Shown one piece after another: positions 43,047 to 51,839 of a stretch of 54,954 bases of DNA. Origin of the DNA: Candidatus Aminicenantes bacterium JdFR-78. GTDB taxonomy: Bacteria; Acidobacteriota; Aminicenantia; JdFR-78. The DNA is taken from contig MTON01000024.1 of assembly GCA_002010665.1 (NCBI GenBank), positions 5,726 through 60,679 of the forward strand. Reading direction: 5' to 3'. Numbering within the stretch: the first letter of the stretch is position 1; every line of letters starts with the position of its first letter. The position numbers and the translations under genes are program-made. The notes under the pieces were generated by a model. The model searched no databases. It saw only the letters and a program-made list of their open reading frames with translations, and was not told where the DNA came from.

Positions 43047-43632
43047 TTTTAATTATTTTTGTAGGAGTTAATATATAATTAACTGGTTTATCCTTTTCTG
43101 TCATAAGATAGCTGAAATCATCGAGAATTTGAATATCATGAACAATTGTCACAATTTTAGTTTCAGGTGCAAGTAAATTATGCTTTTTAAGCCAGTCCCA
43201 TTCTTTATCTCCGTACCCTTTTCCTTTTCCAAGACGATTTCCTTTTCTGTCAACTGCTACACTTCCCTGAACAAATAAATCCACCTTTGTTTTCAGGGGA
43301 ATTCCATATTTACTAAATCCCCTGATGGTGGTTGCCTCATTGATTCTTTTTCTTTCTTTTATTTCAAGAAATCCTTTCATATGAGGGAGTGCAACAGCTA
43401 AGATTTTTCCTTCTTCGAGGACTATTTCTCTTACTTTTTTCAGGACATAATCAGGAGCACAAAACACACATTTTGCATTTTTAAATTCAGATAATTGTTT
43501 AATTTGCTCACATGCAATAACGGAACCCTTAAAATTTGGTATTCTACCATAACAGGGCAGGGGAAAATCCGCAATTTTATTTTTTTCCATTAATTTCCAA
43601 ATTGCTTGTCTTATTTTTTCTTTACTTTTCAT
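43039..43632 (-). CDS. 5-formyltetrahydrofolate cyclo-ligase family protein
   Basis: ATP-dependent conversion of 5-formyl-THF to 5,10-methenyl-THF is the family reaction. The signature GNRLGKGKGYGDKEW (about 139-153) matches the cyclo-ligase nucleotide/folate loop; FVQGSVAVDRKG precedes it. At 197 residues and with an atypical N-terminal half (PNFKGSVIACEQI), it is closest to the MTHFSD-like/archaeal branch, so thiamin-triphosphatase-like or other side functions known for distant members cannot be excluded. Folate metabolism is supported by folE upstream of metG. It stands alone on the minus strand; its last eight bases overlap metG. Confidence 0.85.
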   Translation of the reverse strand: MKSKEKIRQAIWKLMEKNKIADFPLPCYGRIPNFKGSVIACEQIKQLSEFKNAKCVFCAPDYVLKKVREIVLEEGKILAVALPHMKGFLEIKERKRINEATTIRGFSKYGIPLKTKVDLFVQGSVAVDRKGNRLGKGKGYGDKEWDWLKKHNLLAPETKIVTIVHDIQILDDFSYLMTEKDKPVNYILTPTKIIKII

Positions 43633-43692
43633 CTGGAAATTATTATATTGTTTTTACTCTTAAAATTAAAATAAGATTTTTTGGAGTATTTA

Positions 43693-44190
43693 ATGAGTAA
43701 AAACATAACTGTGATTTTGTTGATTGCAGTAATAATAATTTATTTCTTCTGGTACAATGCTCCTGAGCAAAAGATAAAAAGGAATTTAAAGGATTTAAAA
43801 AAATCTGTTGAGAAAGAGAAGGTAGATGGAATACTTGATAAATTATCCTCTTCTTTTAATTATTATCAATACAGAAAAGAGGATGTATGGCAGGATTGTG
43901 AGATTTTTTTTGATAATTATGAAAAAATTAAAATCGAGATAAAGGAGATTAATGTCAAAGTTGAAAAGGAGAAGGGTATTTCTGTATTCGGCTTAAGAGT
44001 TACAGGAAGATACGGAGGCTATCGTTATGTTCTTGTTGGTGGAATACGAGAACTTGAGAGAGTGGTCTTCTACTGGAAAAAGGAAAATAAAAAATGGAAA
44101 ATATATGATTGTGATTTTCCAACTCTTAAACACTGGATTCATATTAGACCCGAGAAATACAAGAAGTTAAAAAAGTATATAAAAGTTTGA
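43693..44190 (+). CDS. Membrane-anchored hypothetical protein, possible NTF2-like fold
   Basis: I do not recognise this 165-residue protein. The ATG at 43693 is chosen because GGAG lies six bases before it; an upstream TTG would add four residues and overlap that site. One N-terminal helix (ITVILLIAVIIIYFFWY) anchors it, with the rest outside. The body has an N-terminal amphipathic helix (LKDLKKSVEKEKVDGILDKL), a small helix, then strands ending in VVFYWKKENKKWKIYDCDFP, a pattern often seen in NTF2-like or Cif-like proteins. No catalytic motif is visible. It is convergent with the GT4 gene, the stops three bases apart. Confidence 0.7.
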   Translation: MSKNITVILLIAVIIIYFFWYNAPEQKIKRNLKDLKKSVEKEKVDGILDKLSSSFNYYQYRKEDVWQDCEIFFDNYEKIKIEIKEINVKVEKEKGISVFGLRVTGRYGGYRYVLVGGIRELERVVFYWKKENKKWKIYDCDFPTLKHWIHIRPEKYKKLKKYIKV

Positions 44191-44193
44191 GAA

Positions 44194-45330
44194 TTAAACC
44201 CTAATATATTTAGCCTTTCCACGGGGAGTTTTTATCAACTCGTTATATATTTCAACTGTCTTATTTGCAATTTTTTTCCATGATATTTTTTCCTGAACAT
44301 ATTTTAGAGCTTTTCTTCTCATTGAATTTCTAATTTCTGAATCAGAAAGGATTTGGACTATATAATCCACAAACTCTTTTTCATTCTTAGCTATAAAACC
44401 AGCTCCGCTTTCTTCAATAATCCTTCGCATTGAGGGATTATCAGAACACACAAGAGGCACACCAAAAGCAAGACAGTGAGCCATTATTCCACTCTGAGCC
44501 GTTATTTTATATGGAAGGGGAATAACATCAGCAGAGGAAAGGATTTTGTCAAATATGGATTGAGGGAATTGCCCTTTTAAAATAATTATTCTTTTTACAC
44601 ATGGAGAACGATTAATTTTATTTAAAAAATATTTTTGATATTTTCCATATTCATTCTGTCTTATTTTACCTGCTACTACCAAGCGAGCCTTAGGCACTTT
44701 TTCTAAAATATATGGGAATAGATCAATTATTAAATCTAAGTTTTTCGAAGGTCTTGAGTAACCAATAAGTAGAATAACTTTATCAGATGGAGCAAGTCCA
44801 AGCATTTTTTTTGCTCCTTTGATTCTCTTTACAATTCTTGCTCCATGGGGAATAATGCTAAATTTTTTGTCATCAAAGGAACTGATATTAGCTTTGATTG
44901 ATTCCAATTGATAGGGCTCATGCACTATAACTTTATTTGAGGAGCGAATTATATTATCTACAATAACTTTCTGTTCAGGTCTCCATTTTTTATAAACAGA
45001 ATGAAGTGTAGTGACTACAGGTATTCGATTAAGACTCAGTAATTGAATTAAAGGAACAATATTTATACCCCAATAGGGACCATAAAGACCATATTCATGT
45101 TGAATATGGACAATATCTGGTGTAAAACGAGTGGTCATTTTATATGCTTTAAAATGGAGAGAAGAATCATTATAGTCAAAAGCAGGAAAAACTCCCTCTC
45201 CCTGTCCTCCCTTATGGCATATGATATAAACTTCATTTCCCATAGCTTTTACTGCTTTCGAAAGATATTCACAGTAAGTTGCAATACCACATTCAACAGG
45301 GGGATAAGAAGAGATAAAAACAATTCTCAT
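44194..45330 (-). CDS. Glycosyltransferase family 4
   Basis: GT-B fold transferase moving a sugar from a nucleotide donor to a glycan or lipid acceptor. The N-terminal half has ISSYPPVECGIATY and VHIQHEYGLYGP; the C-terminal half contains the donor-site region IGYSRPSKNLDLII, VVAGKI, and the EX7E-like region SADVIPLPYKITAQSGIMAHCLAFGVPLV then IIEESGAGF. It has 378 residues and no membrane segment. It is the last gene of the FBP aldolase/phosphatase operon, three bases after the GH130 gene, so synthesis and phosphorolysis of the same glycan seem linked. Donor and acceptor cannot be read from sequence. Confidence 0.9.
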   Translation of the reverse strand: MRIVFISSYPPVECGIATYCEYLSKAVKAMGNEVYIICHKGGQGEGVFPAFDYNDSSLHFKAYKMTTRFTPDIVHIQHEYGLYGPYWGINIVPLIQLLSLNRIPVVTTLHSVYKKWRPEQKVIVDNIIRSSNKVIVHEPYQLESIKANISSFDDKKFSIIPHGARIVKRIKGAKKMLGLAPSDKVILLIGYSRPSKNLDLIIDLFPYILEKVPKARLVVAGKIRQNEYGKYQKYFLNKINRSPCVKRIIILKGQFPQSIFDKILSSADVIPLPYKITAQSGIMAHCLAFGVPLVCSDNPSMRRIIEESGAGFIAKNEKEFVDYIVQILSDSEIRNSMRRKALKYVQEKISWKKIANKTVEIYNELIKTPRGKAKYIRV

Positions 45331-45333
45331 TAG

Positions 45334-46275
45334 TTATCTTCTGAATTCCTCTTTAGATTTAAATAAACAGCAATCAATTAAATCTGGTAAGTTAGCTGTT
45401 GCCACAGCAATACATGAGTCAGCAGCTCCATAGTAGAGTTTTAATTCTCCATTATTTTCTACAACTATGCCGCATGGAAAAATTACATTACCTATATCAC
45501 CAACTCTTTCGTAAGGTTCTTCGGGCCCAAGAAGGAATCCATCACTAATTCCAATTACTTTTTCAGGATCTTCTAAATCCAAAAGAGCTCCTCCAAGACG
45601 ATAAAGTCTACCTGCAGCTGTTGGACGAACTCCATGATAAAGCATTAGCCACCCTTTTTCAGTCTTTATTGGTGGAGCAGCAGCACCAATCTTAAGACAG
45701 TCCCATCTTCCCATTCTTGGAGAAAGGAGAACTTTTGAGTTTCCCCAATAAATTAAATCAGGAGAATAGCTAATCCATATACTTTCATCATCTGGACGGT
45801 CAAGTCGGGCAAATTTTCCTTTTATTTTTTCACTAAAAAGAGCTGCATTTTTATTAATTGGTTCTGATATTAGGCTAATTCTCTCAACTTTCTCAAAGTC
45901 ATAAGTGCGAGCAATACCTATTCTTGGTCGATAATAAGAGTTGGCGGTATAAAGAATATAATAAGTTCCATCTTCAAAATGAGTAATTCTCGGGTCTTCT
46001 ATTCCAAATTTTTCATAGGTTTTATAGGGTTCATAATTTGCAGGAGTCATGAAAGGATGAGAATCAACTTTAAAGTCAAAACCATTTTTACTACGAGCTA
46101 AGGTCAAATGAGAAATTCCTCTTTTGTCCTCGACACGGAGCAGTAGGTATATCATATTATTGTATTTACAGGCTCCGGCATTAAATACAGTATTAACTGG
46201 ATATGGTATGTTGCCCTTTTTTAATATTGGATTTCCTGGATATCTTTTAAAGGGAGAGATTTTAAAATAATTCAC
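45334..46275 (-). CDS. Glycoside hydrolase family 130 (mannoside phosphorylase-like)
   Basis: Five-bladed propeller enzyme; family members phosphorolyse beta-1,4- or beta-1,2-linked mannosides to mannose-1-phosphate, and a few are hydrolases. The family opening FKRYPGNPIL is followed by VFNAGACKY and YLLLRVEDKRG; the proposed catalytic Asp is in FGIEDPRITHFEDG, with LDRPDDESIW and YHGVRP(TA)AGRLYRLGGALLD supplying phosphate- and sugar-binding residues. The length of 313 residues is normal for the GH130_2-like type. It lies five bases after the Ntn hydrolase and directly before GT4. Whether it acts on an intracellular storage glycan or on imported oligosaccharides is open; no signal peptide is present. 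Confidence 0.88.
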   Translation of the reverse strand: MNYFKISPFKRYPGNPILKKGNIPYPVNTVFNAGACKYNNMIYLLLRVEDKRGISHLTLARSKNGFDFKVDSHPFMTPANYEPYKTYEKFGIEDPRITHFEDGTYYILYTANSYYRPRIGIARTYDFEKVERISLISEPINKNAALFSEKIKGKFARLDRPDDESIWISYSPDLIYWGNSKVLLSPRMGRWDCLKIGAAAPPIKTEKGWLMLYHGVRPTAAGRLYRLGGALLDLEDPEKVIGISDGFLLGPEEPYERVGDIGNVIFPCGIVVENNGELKLYYGAADSCIAVATANLPDLIDCCLFKSKEEFRR

Positions 46276-46280
46276 TAAAA

Positions 46281-47522
46281 TTACCTTTCATTATATATTT
46301 GAATCATTGGAAAATTTTTCTGTAAAGATTCATATACTTGTTTGCATATTTCTTTTTCAAAATTAAAAATTTCCTTAGAATTTGGAAGGTTGTTTCTCCA
46401 CTTCTTCAAAATTTTTTCTGTTTTTTCAAAAACTACGTTTTCAATTCCAAATAAAATATTTAAAACACCCCTTCCTCTATAATTTTTTAATCTTGTTACA
46501 TTTAAATATTGTCTATTATTTCCTCGCTGTTCAGGATATAAATATAAAGCCAAACCAAGGGAAAATAAATTAAGAGGAGCTAAATTAGAACCTGATAGTT
46601 CATATGGGATAGCTTTAGCCTTTACCCAAAGAGGAACTGCAACCCCGCACACAGGTTGTCCTAATATAACCCACATAGTGGAAAGAGAAGGATCTTCACC
46701 AGGTTTCACTCCGTGAAATACAGTTGCACAAGCTGTTTTATATCGATTTATTGTATCATTCGTATGGATATATACATTTTCTCCACAGTATTGAGCAAAT
46801 TGAGAAGATAGGGGATAGGAACAGATTTTTTCATTTACTAAATCACGACTTACCTCTCTTAGTATAAATTTATAATCCAGTCTCTTTTCACCTGCTGCTT
46901 GACTAAATAGCTTTTGGGCTCTATTAAAACGAATATACCCTCCTCCTTTGTTAGGAATTGCTGTAAAAGCATAATTTGTCCTTACAATAAAACCTTGAGG
47001 GGCAAATCGTGGATCATTTGCGTCGAATTTTACAAAATTTTTTACCCCTGTTTCAAAGAAACAGGCATTACCTTTTGCATCAATTACCCCGAAATTTGAT
47101 GCAACTATTCGTTTCCCATTGGTTTTGACAAGAAGTTTTTCTACATCCTTCACTGTTGCACAAGTCTCAAGTACAAGTCTCATAAATTTACCATTTTCTG
47201 TTGTTTCACTTCCAGGAGGCATTAAATCTGGGGTATAGGCATTTATTATTGCTAAACCCTCTGAATTAATTCCAGCCCAGATGCTTTTAGCTTTTTTATC
47301 ATTTGCATTGACTATACCAATGAATTCATATTTTTTCCCTTTTATGTATACAACTTTATTTCTGAGTTCACTTGTATCCCTATTCTTCCATAAAAGAGGT
47401 CTTCCATCAGGAGTTGCTTTTCCTGATACCACAGCTACTGTACAAGTAAAAGCTTTGCTTGATGAAATAATTAATACGAATAAAAATACAAAAAAAGTTT
47501 TTTTAAGTTTATAATTCTTCAT
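46281..47522 (-). CDS. Exported Ntn-hydrolase of the C45 / isopenicillin acyltransferase type
   Basis: Predicted N-terminal nucleophile amidase. A signal peptide (KTFFVFLFVLIISSSKAF) ends just before Cys27, the nucleophile in TCTVAVVSGKATPDG, and PLLWKNRDTSE holds the Arg-Asp region seen in C45/bile-salt-hydrolase-related enzymes. The core ANxxGLAIINAY and FGVIDAKGNACFFETG motifs match the family; the 413 residues include a longer C-terminal half. Exported homologs hydrolyse N-acyl bonds such as in acyl-amino acids or peptides, but substrate is not predictable. It sits 15 bases after the Nudix gene inside an otherwise sugar-related operon. Confidence 0.8.
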   Translation of the reverse strand: MKNYKLKKTFFVFLFVLIISSSKAFTCTVAVVSGKATPDGRPLLWKNRDTSELRNKVVYIKGKKYEFIGIVNANDKKAKSIWAGINSEGLAIINAYTPDLMPPGSETTENGKFMRLVLETCATVKDVEKLLVKTNGKRIVASNFGVIDAKGNACFFETGVKNFVKFDANDPRFAPQGFIVRTNYAFTAIPNKGGGYIRFNRAQKLFSQAAGEKRLDYKFILREVSRDLVNEKICSYPLSSQFAQYCGENVYIHTNDTINRYKTACATVFHGVKPGEDPSLSTMWVILGQPVCGVAVPLWVKAKAIPYELSGSNLAPLNLFSLGLALYLYPEQRGNNRQYLNVTRLKNYRGRGVLNILFGIENVVFEKTEKILKKWRNNLPNSKEIFNFEKEICKQVYESLQKNFPMIQIYNER

Positions 47523-47537
47523 TCAATGTTCCCCTAA

Positions 47538-47957
47538 TTATTTCTTCCTCTTTTTATATTCAAAATAATCTTTTAATATTCTTGAGTGGTCAAATGCCAA
47601 CGGGAAATTGATCTCTTCTTCTGTAAAAATTCCAATATTCTTTGCATCATCTTTAGCAACTGGTTTTCCTGATGCCCGAGCTATAAACACAGTTGATATG
47701 GTATGAAATCTGGGGTCTCTTCCAGGTTCTGAATAAGTATGAAATTGTTCAATTAGCTCAATATTTAAGGAAGTTTCTTCCTTTGCCTCTCTTACAGCTG
47801 CTTGTTCTAAGGATTCTCCATAGTCTACGAATCCTCCTGGTAATGCCCAGCCATATGGAGGATTCTTTCTCTCTATTAAAATTATTCCTTCCTTTCCGTC
47901 ATCTCTTTTTATTTCAATAATGATATCTACTGTTGGGATAGGATTTCTTTTTTTCAT
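47538..47957 (-). CDS. Nudix hydrolase
   Basis: Hydrolase of nucleoside diphosphates linked to another moiety. The Nudix box [22 protein letters not shown] (about 42-63) keeps the Glu pair REAKEE that binds magnesium; the usual final Gly-hydrophobic is replaced by Ser-Leu. PYGWALPGG precedes it, and [15 protein letters not shown] follows, as in ADP-ribose or nucleotide-sugar pyrophosphatases. It has 139 residues. Its ATG directly abuts the FBP aldolase/phosphatase stop (TGAATG), so coupling is certain. Possible role: trimming nucleotide sugars related to GT4 (inference). Confidence 0.9.
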   Translation of the reverse strand: MKKRNPIPTVDIIIEIKRDDGKEGIILIERKNPPYGWALPGGFVDYGESLEQAAVREAKEETSLNIELIEQFHTYSEPGRDPRFHTISTVFIARASGKPVAKDDAKNIGIFTEEEINFPLAFDHSRILKDYFEYKKRKK

Positions 47958-49058
47958 TCAGTCTCTAAATTTGAATCTCTTTTCCAATCTTTCAAGTCGT
48001 TCAACTATACCGCCGTATTCCAATTCACTATAAGGAAGCATTGCAGCACCAGAAAAGCCTTGTCTTCTCATTGCAATAGCTTTTTCTGCAATTCGATTTC
48101 TTACATAATCCCAGAATGGATGATCAAAGACATCAACTGGTCCTGTAAGTTTACCTTCTTGAACACAAAATGCAGCACCTGTTATTATTGGAGGGCCATC
48201 AAAATAAGAAATTGTAGAATTGAGTTTACAGGGCATCAAAGGACCTGTATGACTTCCTCTCATAAATCCAGCAACATAATGTCCAATTTCAAATGCAGAT
48301 AAAACTTCTCCTGTTGCGGGAAATTCTCCCTGAACCCTCACCAGTGCAACAGGGTCATCTTTTCCAGTATACTTACCTGCTATATTGTGTAACCGAGTGG
48401 TACTTAATGCTGCAGCCTGTTCACCACTACCTCTACTATGGATTTGTTCAATAACAAATCTTTCATTATCCCTTAATAAAGCTGCAAGATCATATAGTTC
48501 CTCAGGAGCATTTAATTCAATATACTTGTCTTTTTCAGTGTGTTCAACATCAATAATTGTAAACTTAAATCCCTTTGCCATTTTTGGGCTTAAAATTAGA
48601 CCAGCACAGTACATTGGATCTGCAAAAGCAAGGTAAAATGGGAGATTGTAGGCACCAGGGTCTGTTTTATCTGCTGCAAAAAAAATAAATGGTTCATTAG
48701 GTCTTTCTTCAAATTCAAGTTCTGCAACTGCAGGCCCCATTCCTTTAACATTACCACTAAATGCTTCTACCAAAAGATCCTGTCCTGCTCCATAAAGTCC
48801 TTGTTTTTTTGCAACTTCTGTTCCTGCCATGAATGCATCCCAAGCCAATTTATGAATCTTCTCGTCAAGTTTTCCTCTTTCGTGGGTCATAAGAATTGCA
48901 ACATCATCACCAGTACAACTTACATATAAATCAATAACCAGACCCTTGCCATTCTTCTTCACAAAATTTCTTATTTCATCAATTAATTCTTTGCTCGGAG
49001 TTATATGTCCTCCTATACTTCCTATGTCTGCTTTGATGACACTTAAAGTTATCTTCAT
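47958..49058 (-). CDS. fbp: Bifunctional fructose-1,6-bisphosphate aldolase/phosphatase (archaeal-type class V)
   Basis: Condenses two triose phosphates and then dephosphorylates FBP to fructose-6-phosphate, making gluconeogenesis one-directional. Key metal and substrate residues can be seen: Asp11 and His18 in KADIGSIGGHI, Asp51-Asp52 in CTGDDVAIL, GAGQDLLVEA, AADKTDPGAYN and YFDGPPIITGA. The length of 366 residues matches the enzymes of archaea and deep-branching bacteria; classical FBPases are unrelated. It is the first gene of its operon, with an AAAGGAGGAAAAAG Shine-Dalgarno and a good promoter. Occurrence in bacteria is largely tied to thermophilic or early-branching groups. Confidence 0.95.
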   Translation of the reverse strand: MKITLSVIKADIGSIGGHITPSKELIDEIRNFVKKNGKGLVIDLYVSCTGDDVAILMTHERGKLDEKIHKLAWDAFMAGTEVAKKQGLYGAGQDLLVEAFSGNVKGMGPAVAELEFEERPNEPFIFFAADKTDPGAYNLPFYLAFADPMYCAGLILSPKMAKGFKFTIIDVEHTEKDKYIELNAPEELYDLAALLRDNERFVIEQIHSRGSGEQAAALSTTRLHNIAGKYTGKDDPVALVRVQGEFPATGEVLSAFEIGHYVAGFMRGSHTGPLMPCKLNSTISYFDGPPIITGAAFCVQEGKLTGPVDVFDHPFWDYVRNRIAEKAIAMRRQGFSGAAMLPYSELEYGGIVERLERLEKRFKFRD

Positions 49059-49098
49059 CTTTTTCCTCCTTTCAAGTTAAAAATATGAATGCTATTCA

Positions 49099-49127
49099 AT
49101 TTTAATTTTTTACTCGGAAATTGTCAA
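49099..49127 (-). promoter_or_regulatory. sigma70-like promoter of the FBP aldolase/phosphatase operon
   Basis: On the minus strand TTGACA (49127-49122), 17 bases, TAAAAT (49104-49099). The predicted start is near 49092, about 34 bases before the ATG, with the Shine-Dalgarno in between. It overlaps the -35 of the divergent promoter. Confidence 0.6.
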
Positions 49128-49149
49128 ATGATTAATGTTATGTTATTCT
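49121..49149 (+). promoter_or_regulatory. sigma70-like promoter of the histidine kinase operon
   Basis: TTGTCA (49121-49126), 17 bases, TATTCT (49144-49149); the start would be near 49156, four bases before the ATG at 49160, so the mRNA could be nearly leaderless. The kinase start has no Shine-Dalgarno, which fits. Confidence 0.42.
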
Positions 49150-49159
49150 TTTCAAAAAA

Positions 49160-51160
49160 ATGGATAAAAAATTTATAGCTATTTTTATAGGATTAATTTT
49201 AATTCCTTTAGCCTTCCTTTCTTATTTTGGATTCAAAATAATTTATTATCAGGAAGAGCTTGAAAAAAGAAGAATCTTTAATAGACAGAAGGAATTAGTT
49301 GAAAAAATTCATGACGAATTTAAACGACAGATAATTCTTAAATATAGATATTTCTATGACTTAATAAATAATACTAAAATTGATTTTTTCACTTTGCTAA
49401 GAAAAAATCTGGAAAATAGAAGAAATGGATTCAAGATTATATTTTTCATGAACATCACAGGACAATTTATCTTCCCTAATTATGTTGAGTTTACAATGGG
49501 TGATCTTCCCAATTACTTTGATAATAAATTTATAGAAATTTTTAATAAAACACGGAAATTAGAGAAAGAAAGAAAATTTGAGGATGCTTTAACAGAATAC
49601 AAAAAATTTTTAAAAAATAAGTTACCTGTTCTTTACATTGCTCAAGTGAAATATGAAATTGCCTCTCTTTATTTTAAAAACAAAAAATTTGAAAACGCGC
49701 TTTCAATCTGTGAGGAAATCTCCTCCAGATACCCCTATCTGCTGAGTAAAGATGGGATACCTTTTCTTTTCTTATCCTCTTTACTAATGACCAAAATATA
49801 TTTAGAGAAAAATGAGAAATATAAGTTACTGGAAATTTTTTCTGATCTTGTTGATTCCAGCATAAACGGAGATCTTATACTTACAAATACCTGTTTGCCT
49901 TTGCTTAAGGAAATTAAAGTAATGCTAAAAAAAGCAAAAATTTCTAGTGAGTATTTGATTGATAAAATTGATTTTCTTATGGATCAAATTTATTTTGGCG
50001 AGATTTTTTCATCAAAAATAGAGAGAGCTCTATATAAATACCTCACTACAAATTCACGTGAGGTAGAATTTCTTATGAGTAATCCAGGAGAGCCTCAAGC
50101 ACTTGTTCTTTATTTTCCTTATGAAAAAGGAAATTTAAAGGGATTAGTGGGATTTGAGTATGATTTAGAGAAAATTATAAATGAAGTTCTTCAAAAAGTG
50201 AAAAAAGAAGAATTCTATATTGAAATAGGGAAGCAAAGACGTGAATTAAAAGGAAAATTAATACATTCAGAAATTTTAAGTCCACTCACTCCTCAATTTA
50301 AAGTATTTATTTCTATTAAAGACGAAGCTTTTAGCCAATTGAGAAAGCTTAAGATATCTCTTGTTTCAACAATAATCTTTTTTCTTATTACATCAATTAT
50401 TTTCGGAATTTTTATAATTGTTAGAGATGTTTCAAGAAAAATGGAGTTATCTAAAATGCGAACAGAATTTATTTCAAATGTAACTCATGAGTTAAAAGCT
50501 CCTCTATCTTCAATAATGCTTTATATTGAAACTTTACTGCTTGGGAGGATAAAGGAGAGAAAGAAGAAAAGGGAATATTTGTCAATTATAATGAATGAAA
50601 CTCAGAGGCTTTCCCGTTTGATTGATAATGTCTTAGAATTTTCAAAAATACAGATAGGGCAGAAATATTATAATTTTAGAAAAATTGATATTCGTAAAAT
50701 TGTAGATGAAGTTCTGAAATTATTTGAATATGAATTTAAAAAAGAAAATTTTAAGTTGAAACTCGAAATACCAAAAGAGCCTATTGTAATTTCAGTTGAC
50801 CATGATGCTATTTCCCAAGTTTTTATTAATATTATTAGTAATGCCATTAAATTTTCTGAGAAGAAAAAAGAAATAAAATTGAGTATTAGAAAATTAAAAA
50901 ATTATGTTGAAATTGTAATAGAGGACAAAGGTATAGGAATTCCAGAGAGGGATTTACCATATATTTTTAATAAATTTTACAGAGTGAAAAATGAGAAAAC
51001 AAAAGGAAAAACAGGAGCTGGAATTGGGTTAAGTTTAGTGAAATATATTGTTGAAGCTCATGGAGGTGAAGTAAAGGTTAAAAGCAAAGTTGGAAAGGGA
51101 ACAATATTTAAAATATATCTTCCTGTTTCTAAAATAAATAATTTAGGGGATTTAAAATGA
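49160..51160 (+). CDS. Membrane sensor histidine kinase with helical-repeat extracytoplasmic domain
   Basis: Sensor of the kinase/OmpR pair. A first helix (FIAIFIGLILIPLAFLSYFG) and a second near 400-425 (LVSTIIFFLITSIIFGIFII) enclose about 370 extracytoplasmic residues, which include TPR-like units (FEDALTEYKKFLKN, KFENALSICEEISSRY). Inside the cell, the HisKA domain has His443 in SNVTHELKAPLSS, followed by the HATPase boxes NIISNAIKFS (N), EDKGIGIPERDLPYIF (G1) and TGAGIGLSLV (G2). The sensor ligand is unknown; helical repeats suggest a protein or peptide signal. The stop overlaps the regulator start by four bases (ATGA). Confidence 0.93.
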   Translation: MDKKFIAIFIGLILIPLAFLSYFGFKIIYYQEELEKRRIFNRQKELVEKIHDEFKRQIILKYRYFYDLINNTKIDFFTLLRKNLENRRNGFKIIFFMNITGQFIFPNYVEFTMGDLPNYFDNKFIEIFNKTRKLEKERKFEDALTEYKKFLKNKLPVLYIAQVKYEIASLYFKNKKFENALSICEEISSRYPYLLSKDGIPFLFLSSLLMTKIYLEKNEKYKLLEIFSDLVDSSINGDLILTNTCLPLLKEIKVMLKKAKISSEYLIDKIDFLMDQIYFGEIFSSKIERALYKYLTTNSREVEFLMSNPGEPQALVLYFPYEKGNLKGLVGFEYDLEKIINEVLQKVKKEEFYIEIGKQRRELKGKLIHSEILSPLTPQFKVFISIKDEAFSQLRKLKISLVSTIIFFLITSIIFGIFIIVRDVSRKMELSKMRTEFISNVTHELKAPLSSIMLYIETLLLGRIKERKKKREYLSIIMNETQRLSRLIDNVLEFSKIQIGQKYYNFRKIDIRKIVDEVLKLFEYEFKKENFKLKLEIPKEPIVISVDHDAISQVFINIISNAIKFSEKKKEIKLSIRKLKNYVEIVIEDKGIGIPERDLPYIFNKFYRVKNEKTKGKTGAGIGLSLVKYIVEAHGGEVKVKSKVGKGTIFKIYLPVSKINNLGDLK

Positions 51161-51837
51161 CAAAGATTTTAATTATAGAGGATGATAAAGAACTTTTAAA
51201 TGGATTGATTGATAATTTAACTATTGAAGGATATAGTGTAATTTCAGCAGAAGATGGAGAGAATGGACTGGAATTAGCAAGAAAAGAGTCTCCTGATTTA
51301 ATTATCCTTGATTTAATGCTCCCAAAATTAAGTGGACAGGAAATCTGTAGGATTTTGAGAGAAGAGAAGAATTTGACTCCTATTATTATGCTAACTGCTA
51401 AAGGAAGTGAATATGATAAGGTGAAAGGTTTGAAGTTAGGAGCAGATGATTATATTACAAAGCCTTTTAGTCTTCTTGAACTTCTGGCTCGCATAGAGGC
51501 TATTCTGAGAAGAATCAAAGGAGAACGAGCTGAACCAGAAGTATATAAGATAGGAGATATAACAGTTGATTTCGTTCGCTTGGAAGCAAAAAGAGGAAAT
51601 AAAGAAATAAAACTTTCTCCAAAAGAATTCTCTATATTAAAGTTTCTAATTAAACATCAGGGAGAGGTAGTTAGAAGAGAAGCACTTCTCAGAGAGATTT
51701 GGGGATATAATGTTTTTCCTTCCACACGAACAATTGATAATTTTATTGTGAAATTAAGAAAAAAAATAGAGAAAAACCCTGATAAACCAAGGCATATTCT
51801 AACAGTTCACGGAGTGGGATATAAATTCATTCCTTAA
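51157..51837 (+). CDS. OmpR/PhoB-family response regulator
   Basis: Receiver with Asp52 in LIILDLMLPK, acidic pair Glu8-Asp9-Asp10, conserved Thr in MLTAKG and Lys in YITKPF; then a winged-helix DNA-binding domain (about 130-226) with LSPKEFSILKFLIKHQGEVV, the transactivation region LLREIWGY and recognition helix STRTIDNFIVKLRKKIE. Members of this family bind tandem direct repeats with 10- to 11-base spacing as head-to-tail dimers. Repeats of just that spacing lie immediately after its stop codon, ahead of the next two genes, which are therefore its likely targets. GGGGA serves as Shine-Dalgarno within the kinase end. Confidence 0.95.
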   Translation: MTKILIIEDDKELLNGLIDNLTIEGYSVISAEDGENGLELARKESPDLIILDLMLPKLSGQEICRILREEKNLTPIIMLTAKGSEYDKVKGLKLGADDYITKPFSLLELLARIEAILRRIKGERAEPEVYKIGDITVDFVRLEAKRGNKEIKLSPKEFSILKFLIKHQGEVVRREALLREIWGYNVFPSTRTIDNFIVKLRKKIEKNPDKPRHILTVHGVGYKFIP

Positions 51838-51839
51838 AA

